A stretch of DNA of 64,000 nucleotides. Source: Pseudidiomarina marina (GTDB taxonomy: Bacteria; Pseudomonadota; Gammaproteobacteria; Enterobacterales; Alteromonadaceae). The stretch spans positions 124,001 through 188,000 of the forward strand of contig NZ_PIPZ01000002.1 in assembly GCF_003987045.1 (NCBI RefSeq). Reading direction: 5' to 3'. Shown here piece after piece: positions 10,131 to 16,245 of the stretch (positions within the stretch are counted from its first letter, which is position 1; every line of letters starts with the position of its first letter). The notes under the pieces are model-generated. The model saw nothing but the letters and a program-made list of their open reading frames with translations, did not search any database and was not told the origin of the DNA. The translations under genes were made by a program, and so were the position numbers.

Positions 10131-10168
10131 TAAACCCACTTCTGGGTGAAATGCCAGAAGTGGGTTTA
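10131..10168. promoter_or_regulatory. Perfect 15-bp dyad between pepO and the metal-binding gene
   Basis: TAAACCCACTTCTGG and its exact reverse complement are separated by an 8-nt loop. On the minus strand the dyad ends directly in a TATACT hexamer about 10 bp before the ATG at 10119. It may be the pepO terminator (T tract weak), an operator of the cus operon, or both. Confidence 0.6.
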
Positions 10169-10213
10169 ATTAGATTGCTAAGAGCTGTTACCAGCTTTTA
10201 TTACCAAATTCTA

Positions 10214-12286
10214 TTACCAGATAGTAACGCGCTCTTCCGGCGGCAAGTAAAGCTTGTCGCCTGGCTTCACATCAAAGGCTTCGTAGAACGCTGGAATGTT
10301 TACTACGGTACCGTTGACACGATAGTCTGCAGTAGAATGCGGCCCACGAACCACTTGGTTGCGAACGAATTCATCACGCATCTTAGTGCGCCATACTTGC
10401 GCCCAACCTAAGAACACACGCTGCTCACCAGTGTACCCGTCCATGACTGGCGCTTCTTGGCCATTCAATGAATTTTGATAGGCACGATAAGCGATAGTTA
10501 AACCAGCTAAGTCACCAATGTTTTCACCCAGGGTTAATTTGCCCTGCAAGAAAGCATCTGGAATAACTTCATACTTGTCGGTTTGCGCAGCAAGCTTATT
10601 ACCACGCTCATCAAACGCAGCACGGTCAGCATCAGTCCACCAGCTGCTCAGGTTACCGTCGCCGTCGTATTTTGACCCTTGGTCATCAAAACCATGGCCT
10701 AATTCGTGTCCGATTACAGCGCCGATACCACCGTAGTTCACAGCGTCTTCAGCTTCCATATCAAAGAATGGCGGCTGCAAAATACCCGCTGGAAATACAA
10801 TTTCATTCCGCACTGGGCTGTAGTATGCGTTCACGGTTTGTGGTGTCATACCCCAGTCTTCATCTTTCACTGGCTGACCAATTTTGCTCACTTCTTCTTG
10901 ATAATCAAACGCATATGAACGCTTGTAGTTACCAACCAAATCGTCAGCTGCCACGACTAAATCGGAGTAATCACGCCATTCGCTCGGGTAGCCAATGAAC
11001 GGAGTAAACTTGCTTAGTTTTTCGAGTGCTTTTTCTTTGGTTTCGTCAGACATCCACTCGAGATCTTTGATTGATTCGCCGTAAGCAACAATTAAATTAT
11101 CAACCAATTCTTCCATGCGTGCTTTGGCTGCTGGTGGGAAGTATTCAGCCACGAAAAGCTGACCTAAAACTTCGCCCAAAGCGCCATCTGTTGCACGCAC
11201 GCCACGCTTCCAACGCGGCTCTTGTTCTGGGGTACCGTTCAGCACGGTGCCGTAGAACGCAAAACGGCGATCATTGATTTCTTCAGTCAATGCCGTTGCG
11301 TAACGTTCAACGGTTTTCAACGTCATGTAGTGTTTCCACGTTTCAACGTTAACATCGTCAAACATGTCGCCAAATGCTTCGAAATAGCTTGGCTGACGAA
11401 TAATAATTTCTTCGGCAACGTCAACGCCTGTCAGTGCTGCGTAGCTGTCGAAATCAAAACTATCCATGGCCTTCGCTAAATCAGCTTTGGTCATTTTGTT
11501 GTATGTTTTGTCGGCGTTGCGGCTCTCAATACGTGTCCAATGCGCTTCGGCAATTTTCGTTTCGAGGGCTAGAATTGCATCGGCGGCTTCGGCTGCCTCG
11601 GCATAATCAACAAGACCTAGAATATCGCTGATGTATTCTTGGTATTTCGCACGAATCTCAACGTACTTTTCGTCGTCACTCAGATAGTACTCACGATCGG
11701 GTAAACCAATACCAGACTGCGACATATAAATAGCGTTAACGTTCGGGTTTTTAGCGTCAGGATAAACATAGAATCCAAACGGTGAGCTCACGCCAAGCTT
11801 AGTTAACTCAGCCATGCGCGTGACAACATCCGCATGCGTTGAAACGTCTGCGGTTGCTTGTAAGTCAGCTGCAATTGGCGTGTAACCAAGGCTATTGAGT
11901 TTTTCAACATCCATGAAGCTATTGAAGAAGTCGCCAATTTTCTGAGCATTGCTGCCCGCTTCGGCATTGCTTTCTGAGGCTTCTTCAATAATTTTGCGCA
12001 AGCGTTCTTGGTTTAATTCAGCCAAATCTAAAAACGAACCGATACGCGACTTATCCGCTGGCATTTCAGTATTCTCATGCCACGTACCATTCACAAACAT
12101 GAACAGGTCGTCTTGTGGACGCACATCGGTATCAAAGTTTTCAAGTACCAAGCCTGACGTCAGCTGTTGCTGCGGTTGCTCTTGCTTGGCCTGCTGGTTT
12201 TGTTGTTCAGTTGATTGTTGCGGTGAGCACGCAGCTACACCTAACGCGAGCGCAACGCTCAGCGCAATGGTACTTACTTTGTTCAT
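10214..12286 (-). CDS. pepO: M13-family zinc metallopeptidase lipoprotein (PepO/neprilysin-like)
   Basis: This 690-residue exported peptidase has a lipoprotein signal with Cys20 as the lipidated residue (ALGVAAC), then a Gln-rich spacer. The N-terminal M13 domain spans about 50-450. The catalytic zinc motif HELGH is at residues 527-531 within VIGHELGHGFDD, and the third-ligand motif ENIGDLAGL follows about 60 residues later; a C-terminal LYLPPEERVTIW tail ends the protein where M13 enzymes have a conserved C-terminus ending in W. It should cleave short peptides in the periplasm. The start has a GGGGA ribosome site 6 bp upstream. It lies 15 bp behind the ferritin-like gene on the same strand, so co-transcription is likely. 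Confidence 0.92.
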   Translation of the reverse strand: MNKVSTIALSVALALGVAACSPQQSTEQQNQQAKQEQPQQQLTSGLVLENFDTDVRPQDDLFMFVNGTWHENTEMPADKSRIGSFLDLAELNQERLRKIIEEASESNAEAGSNAQKIGDFFNSFMDVEKLNSLGYTPIAADLQATADVSTHADVVTRMAELTKLGVSSPFGFYVYPDAKNPNVNAIYMSQSGIGLPDREYYLSDDEKYVEIRAKYQEYISDILGLVDYAEAAEAADAILALETKIAEAHWTRIESRNADKTYNKMTKADLAKAMDSFDFDSYAALTGVDVAEEIIIRQPSYFEAFGDMFDDVNVETWKHYMTLKTVERYATALTEEINDRRFAFYGTVLNGTPEQEPRWKRGVRATDGALGEVLGQLFVAEYFPPAAKARMEELVDNLIVAYGESIKDLEWMSDETKEKALEKLSKFTPFIGYPSEWRDYSDLVVAADDLVGNYKRSYAFDYQEEVSKIGQPVKDEDWGMTPQTVNAYYSPVRNEIVFPAGILQPPFFDMEAEDAVNYGGIGAVIGHELGHGFDDQGSKYDGDGNLSSWWTDADRAAFDERGNKLAAQTDKYEVIPDAFLQGKLTLGENIGDLAGLTIAYRAYQNSLNGQEAPVMDGYTGEQRVFLGWAQVWRTKMRDEFVRNQVVRGPHSTADYRVNGTVVNIPAFYEAFDVKPGDKLYLPPEERVTIW

Positions 12287-12301
12287 AGGTTCCCCGTTTT
12301 C

Positions 12302-12586
12302 TTAATGACCAATCACTTCTTCAGTGAATAGGTATTCTTTTAACTCTTCATCAAACACTTTGTCACGGCGCCGGATCCATTCGAGGGTCATGGCTGCGTG
12401 TTCTTTTTCTTCGTCACGATTGTGAATTAAAATTTTCTTTAATTCTTCATCTTCGCAGACGTCAATACGCTGGTTATACCAATCGACTGCTTCTAATTCT
12501 TCCATTAATGAAATAATTGCACGGTGCATGTCGCGGGTTTCGTCCGACAACAGCTCGTACGGCTCGTGATATCCTTCGTTGGCCAT
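12302..12586 (-). CDS. Encapsulated-ferritin-like (EncFtn) protein, short form without an evident targeting tail
   Basis: This 94-residue two-helix protein closely matches the encapsulated ferritin family. The first helix carries IISLMEELEAVDWYNQR (residues 24-40) and the second HNRDEEKEHAAMTLEW (55-70). Glu30, Glu60 and His63 fall where the Rhodospirillum rubrum protein has its ferroxidase residues (Glu32, Glu62, His65), with Trp36 and Tyr37 also matching. Such proteins assemble as decamers whose dimer interface oxidises Fe(II), and normally deliver iron to an encapsulin shell. Here the chain stops at FTEEVIGH, before the point where cargo proteins carry a C-terminal shell-targeting peptide, and no encapsulin gene is near. 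A GGAGG site precedes the ATG by 5 bp. pepO follows after 15 bp. Confidence 0.85.
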   Translation of the reverse strand: MANEGYHEPYELLSDETRDMHRAIISLMEELEAVDWYNQRIDVCEDEELKKILIHNRDEEKEHAAMTLEWIRRRDKVFDEELKEYLFTEEVIGH

Positions 12587-12642
12587 AAATGCCTCCGTTG
12601 TTGCTATCGTGAGATGTCAGTGATTGTTGCAATAACCTTTCT

Positions 12643-12679
12643 ACCATAAGCTATGCGCCATTTGTTCACAACACAAATG
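12643..12679 (-). promoter_or_regulatory. Predicted promoter and operator of the EncFtn-pepO unit
   Basis: On the minus strand, TTGTGA (12666-12671) and TATGGT (12643-12648) are separated by 17 bp. The -35 element sits inside an inverted repeat, CATTTGT, 7 bp, ACAAATG (12659-12679), itself flanked by direct repeats of CTATGCG at 12651 and 12680. The layout suggests repression by a dimeric regulator; which one is unknown. Confidence 0.5.
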
Positions 12680-12728
12680 CTATGCGAAGTAACGCAATCG
12701 GCAGATTTTTTGTCGCAAAATATTTCGT

Positions 12729-12765
12729 AGCCCGGCGTTTTACGCCGGGTCGTGGCAAAGCCACG
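12729..12765. repeat. REP-like palindrome A plus adjoining hairpin
   Basis: AGCCCGGCGTTTTACGCCGGG forms a 7-bp stem with a TTTTA loop (stem 12731-12749), and CGTGGC-AAA-GCCACG follows at once (12751-12765). It is the reverse complement of copy B at 12945, so the two form a converging pair around the terminator and tandem repeats. Confidence 0.75.
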
Positions 12766-12784
12766 GTGAAAATTCAAAAATTAC

Positions 12785-12821
12785 CCACAAAAAAACCCCG
12801 TGAGGTGAGTCACGGGGTTTT
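12785..12821 (-). terminator. Rho-independent terminator of the pdh operon
   Basis: On the minus strand AAAACCCCGTGA and TCACGGGGTTTT (12-bp stem, 6-nt loop) are followed by a run of T residues. It lies downstream of lpd after the tandem repeats. Confidence 0.85.
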
Positions 12822-12950
12822 GGCATTAACAGCGCTGCGCGCTACCCGGCAGTAGCATCGCGATACTGGCCGGCATTCACAGCGCTGCGCGCTACCCGGC
12901 GGTAACATCGCGATACTGGCCGGCATTAACAGCGCTGCGCGCTACCCGGC
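12822..12950. repeat. 50-bp tandem repeat, 2.6 copies
   Basis: Units start at 12822, 12872 and 12922 with GGCATTAACAGC or GGCATTCACAGC and run through GCTGCGCGCTACCCGGC and ATCGCGATACTGGCC; only a few bases differ between the copies. The third unit is cut by, or merges into, REP-like palindrome B. Each unit contains half a REP-like element (CTACCCGGC), so the array looks like local amplification of a broken REP unit. Confidence 0.85.
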
Positions 12951-12967
12951 GTAAAACGCCGGGCTAC
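12943..12967. repeat. REP-like palindrome B, overlapping the lpd stop codon
   Basis: CCCGGCGTAAAACGCCGGG (12945-12963) is followed by CTAC. The lpd stop codon TAG is read from that CTA (12964-12966). The 34-bp context GCTGCGCGCTACCCGGCG...CGCCGGGCTAC is shared with copy D at the lpxC stop. Confidence 0.8.
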
Positions 12968-14388
12968 TTTTTCGCTTTTTTGTTCGGGAGGTCGGTGATT
13001 GAGCCTTCGAACACTTCTGCGGCCAAGCCGACTGATTCGTGTAGCGTTGGGTGAGCGTGAATGGTGAGCGCGATGTCTTCTGCGTCGCAGCCCATTTCGA
13101 TAGCCAAGCAGATTTCGCCAAGCAATTCACCCGCGTTTGAACCAACAATGGCACCACCGATGATGCGGTTGTTCTTATCGAACAACAACTTGGTGAAGCC
13201 GTCGGTTGCGCCTTGCGCAATCGCACGACCAGAAGCTGACCATGGGAATACCGCGGCTTCGTACTCAACGCCTTGTTCTTTGGCTTCTTTTTCAGTCAAG
13301 CCTGCCCACGCCACTTCAGGATCAGTATAAGCAATTGAAGGAATCACTTTCGGATCGAAGAAGTGTTTCTTGCCAGCAATGACTTCGGCAGCCACGTGAC
13401 CTTCGTGAACAGCTTTGTGCGCTAACATTGGTTGACCAACAATGTCACCGATAGCGAAGATATTCTTCACGTTAGTGCGCATTTGGTTGTCGACTTCAAT
13501 GAAACCACGATCTGTCACTTTCACGCCGGCATTTTCTGCGCCAAGCTTCTTACCATTTGGTGCGCGACCGACAGCAACCAATACGGCGTCGTATTTCACT
13601 GGTTTCTCAGGTGCTTTGTCGCCTTCGAAAGTGACGTGAATGCCGTCTTTCTTGGCTTCAACTTTCGCCGCCTTGGTGTTCAACATGATGTTGTCGAACT
13701 TCTTCGAAATTGACTTGGTGAATGCTTTGATGATGTCTTTATCTGCTGGCGGAATCAGTTGCTCGGTCATTTCAACCACGTCAACCGTGGCACCTAACGC
13801 GCTGTACACACAACCCATCTCGAGGCCGATGATACCGCCACCTAAGATCAACATGCGGTCTGGAACGAAAGGCAATTCGAGTGCATCGGTTGAATCCCAA
13901 ATGCGCTCATCGTCGTGCGGCACAAATGGTAGTTTGATCGATTGCGAACCAGCCGCGATGATGGCGTGCTCAAAGTTCACCACAGTTTCGTTGCCGTCTG
14001 CGTCTTTCACTTTCAGTTGCTTGTCGCTAGCGAATTCGCCCACGCCATTCACAACTTTCACTTTACGCATTTTCGACATTTGACCTAAGCCACCGGTTAA
14101 CTGACCGATCACTTTTTCTTTGTGCTTGCGAATTTTGTCGAGGTCGATTTTTGGCTCGCCGAATTCCACGCCTTCAGCACCCATGTGCTTCGCATCTTCA
14201 ATGTGCTTCGCAAGGTGCAACAAAGCTTTTGAAGGAATACAGCCTACGTTCAAGCACACGCCACCTAAGGTGCTATAGCGCTCAACCAATACGGTTTCTA
14301 AACCTAAGTCAGCAGCACGGAATGCTGCAGAGTAACCACCTGGGCCGCCACCGAGAACGACAACTTGGGCCTTCACTTCTTTGCTCAT
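12964..14388 (-). CDS. lpd: Dihydrolipoyl dehydrogenase (E3)
   Basis: This 474-residue FAD flavoprotein reoxidises dihydrolipoamide in the pyruvate and 2-oxoglutarate dehydrogenase complexes, passing electrons to NAD. The FAD-binding GGGPGGYSAA is at the N-terminus, the redox disulfide is Cys45/Cys50 in GGVCLNVGCIPSKAL, a second dinucleotide-binding GGGIIGLEMG lies mid-chain, and the catalytic HAHPTLHE is at about 444-451. It is the last gene of the pdhR-aceE-aceF-lpd operon, 69 bp after aceF; the gap may hold a separate promoter. The TAG stop lies in a REP-like palindrome, so the lysine-rich tail (NKKAKK) may end where that element begins. Confidence 0.97.
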   Translation of the reverse strand: MSKEVKAQVVVLGGGPGGYSAAFRAADLGLETVLVERYSTLGGVCLNVGCIPSKALLHLAKHIEDAKHMGAEGVEFGEPKIDLDKIRKHKEKVIGQLTGGLGQMSKMRKVKVVNGVGEFASDKQLKVKDADGNETVVNFEHAIIAAGSQSIKLPFVPHDDERIWDSTDALELPFVPDRMLILGGGIIGLEMGCVYSALGATVDVVEMTEQLIPPADKDIIKAFTKSISKKFDNIMLNTKAAKVEAKKDGIHVTFEGDKAPEKPVKYDAVLVAVGRAPNGKKLGAENAGVKVTDRGFIEVDNQMRTNVKNIFAIGDIVGQPMLAHKAVHEGHVAAEVIAGKKHFFDPKVIPSIAYTDPEVAWAGLTEKEAKEQGVEYEAAVFPWSASGRAIAQGATDGFTKLLFDKNNRIIGGAIVGSNAGELLGEICLAIEMGCDAEDIALTIHAHPTLHESVGLAAEVFEGSITDLPNKKAKK

Positions 14389-14419
14389 ATCAACCTCGTT
14401 AGAATTCGGGAAAAACGTT

Positions 14420-14456
14420 GGGGCTGATTATAACAGCCCCGTGCTCATTTGTTTAA
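14420..14456 (-). promoter_or_regulatory. lpd: Hairpin and possible internal lpd promoter
   Basis: GGGGCTG and CAGCCCC form a 7-bp stem (14420-14440). Its loop region contains a perfect TATAAT on the minus strand (14427-14432), with TTAAAC 18 bp upstream (14451-14456). It may be a promoter for lpd alone, as known in E. coli, an attenuating hairpin, or both; the two functions would compete. Confidence 0.45.
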
Positions 14457-14457
14457 T

Positions 14458-16224
14458 TTATAGAACCAATTTGCGAATATCTGAAAGCACTGCGCTTAAG
14501 TACACGCTAAAGCGCGCTGCTACGGCACCATCAATCACGCGGTGGTCATAGCTCAAGCTCAACGGCAACATCAAGCGTGGTTCGAAGTCTTTGCCGTTCC
14601 ATTTCGGCTTCATTTCGCTCTTCGATACACCCAAAATTGCGACATCTGGCGCATTCACAATTGGCGTAAAGGCCGTACCACCAATGCCGCCAAGGCTAGA
14701 AATTGAGAAACAACCGCCTTGCATGTCTTGTGCTTTTAGCTTGCCGTCGCGTGCCTTGGCACTGATTTCAAGCAACTCGTCAGACAATTCGTAGATGCCT
14801 TTTTTGTCCACATCACGAATCACTGGGACGACGAGGCCATTTGGCGTATCCACTGCAATACCAATGTGCACGTATTTCTTCATGATGAGGTGCTCGCCAT
14901 CATCTGCCAGCGACGAGTTAAATACTGGGTACTCGCGCAATGCTTTGGCAACAGCCTTCATGATGAATACCAATGGCGTAATTTTAACGCCGTCTTTCTT
15001 CTTCGCTTGCAGCTCGTTTTCTTGCTTACGGAATGCTTCTAGTTCCGTGATATCCGCCTCATCAAATTGCGTAACGTGTGGAATGGTTACCCAGTTGCGA
15101 TGCAGATTCGGGCCTGAAATTTTCTGAATGCGCGTTAATGGCACCTCTTCAATTTCGCCAAACTTGCTAAAGTCTACTTTCGGAGGCGCAATCACTTGCA
15201 AGCCGCCAGCGCCTTGACCGACGCCACTCGAGGCCGTCGCTTTCGGGCGTGACAACTCGTACTTCACGTACTCTTGCACGTCTTCTTTCAAAATCCGCTC
15301 TTTGCGACCTGAACCTTTTACTTTGTTCAAATCCACACCGAATTCGTGCGCTAAGCGGCGCACAGCAGGCGATGCGTAAGCCAAGCCTTCGGCTTTCGAT
15401 TTTTTGTCCAGCGGATGATCAGGGACTGGCGGTTTGCGCTCGCTGCTCTTTTCTTCGCTTTTGGGCTTGCTTTCGTCTGATGAAACGGCAGTTGAAGACG
15501 TGTCAGCATTCGCGTCAGCTTCGCTGTCACCCGGCGTGGAACGCCGGGCTACGCCGGTGTCAGACACCGAGCCAGTCGATACTTCGAGCATCACAACGAG
15601 TGAGCCTTGTTTGACTTTATCACCAACTTTCACTTCCACCGATTTCACCACGCCTGCTTCTGGGCTTGGTACATCCATGGTTGCTTTGTCAGTTTCAAGC
15701 GTGATCAAGCCATCTTCAGCGCTGATTTCGTCACCTTCGCTGACGAGCACCTCAATTACGTCAACTTCACCATCTTCGCCGATGTCTGGGACCGTGACCT
15801 CGATGACTTTTTTCTCGCCGGCTGACTTGCCTTTGTTTGCTGGCTTGCCTTCGTCGGCTGATTCAGCTTTGGCTGGTGACTCATCTTGGTCTGCTGAGTC
15901 GGTAGATTGGGTGTCAGACCCCGCTTGCGCGGTGTCAGACGCCGGTTCATCTGATGTGTCGGCGTCGGCATCGTCGTCAGAAGACGACGATGCTTCAAAC
16001 ATCGCTAAAAGGTCGCCCTCTTTGATTTTGTCGCCGACTTTTACTTTCAGTTCAGCGACAACACCAGCGAACGGTGCAGGAATATCCATCGACGCTTTGT
16101 CGCTCTCGACAGTAATTAGCGAATCTTCTGCTTCAAGGCTATCGCCCTTACTAACTAGTATTTCGATGACTTCTACTTCATCACCGCCCACATCGGGGGC
16201 TTTTACTTCTTTTAAATCTGCCAT
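14458..16224 (-). CDS. aceF: Pyruvate dehydrogenase E2, dihydrolipoyl acetyltransferase
   Basis: This 588-residue core enzyme moves the acetyl group from lipoate to CoA. Two lipoyl domains are seen, with lipoylated Lys43 (ESDKASMD) and Lys180 (ETDKATMD); E. coli AceF has three. The subunit-binding domain is near residue 280 ([20 protein letters not shown]) and the catalytic DHRVIDG near 560. The linkers are rich in Ala, Ser, Asp, Glu and Lys. Two linker stretches look made from repeat DNA: residues 95-104 and 218-232 are encoded by copies of a GTGTCAGAC repeat and a REP-like palindrome, yet the frame stays open. It lies between aceE (21 bp upstream) and lpd. Confidence 0.96.
   Translation of the reverse strand: MADLKEVKAPDVGGDEVEVIEILVSKGDSLEAEDSLITVESDKASMDIPAPFAGVVAELKVKVGDKIKEGDLLAMFEASSSSDDDADADTSDEPASDTAQAGSDTQSTDSADQDESPAKAESADEGKPANKGKSAGEKKVIEVTVPDIGEDGEVDVIEVLVSEGDEISAEDGLITLETDKATMDVPSPEAGVVKSVEVKVGDKVKQGSLVVMLEVSTGSVSDTGVARRSTPGDSEADANADTSSTAVSSDESKPKSEEKSSERKPPVPDHPLDKKSKAEGLAYASPAVRRLAHEFGVDLNKVKGSGRKERILKEDVQEYVKYELSRPKATASSGVGQGAGGLQVIAPPKVDFSKFGEIEEVPLTRIQKISGPNLHRNWVTIPHVTQFDEADITELEAFRKQENELQAKKKDGVKITPLVFIMKAVAKALREYPVFNSSLADDGEHLIMKKYVHIGIAVDTPNGLVVPVIRDVDKKGIYELSDELLEISAKARDGKLKAQDMQGGCFSISSLGGIGGTAFTPIVNAPDVAILGVSKSEMKPKWNGKDFEPRLMLPLSLSYDHRVIDGAVAARFSVYLSAVLSDIRKLVL
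15530..15567. repeat. REP-like palindrome C and GTGTCAGAC repeat inside aceF
   Basis: CCCGGCGTGGAACGCCGGG (15530-15548) plus CTAC matches the palindromes at lpd and lpxC, and GGTGTCAGACACC, itself palindromic, follows at 15555-15567. Both lie in frame in the linker after the second lipoyl domain. GTGTCAGAC recurs in the first linker at about 15912 and 15933. Confidence 0.75.
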
Positions 16225-16245
16225 TATTGCCTCCGCTCCCGTTGC

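Larger units (their letters stand above)
12587..12963. other. Gene-free stretch between lpd and the EncFtn-like gene
   Basis: I see no credible gene here. From right to left it holds a REP-like palindrome at the lpd stop, 2.6 copies of a 50-bp tandem repeat, the lpd terminator, a second REP-like palindrome in the opposite orientation, and an A+T-rich promoter region for the EncFtn-like gene. Confidence 0.8.

Noticed and set aside
10043-10411. 122-residue open frame crossing the pepO end and the dyad
   Set aside because: It overlaps two supported genes on the other strand and the palindrome; no coding features.
12822-12950. CRISPR-like regular repeats
   Set aside because: The 50-bp units are directly adjacent with no unique spacers and are not flanked by cas genes; they are a tandem repeat.
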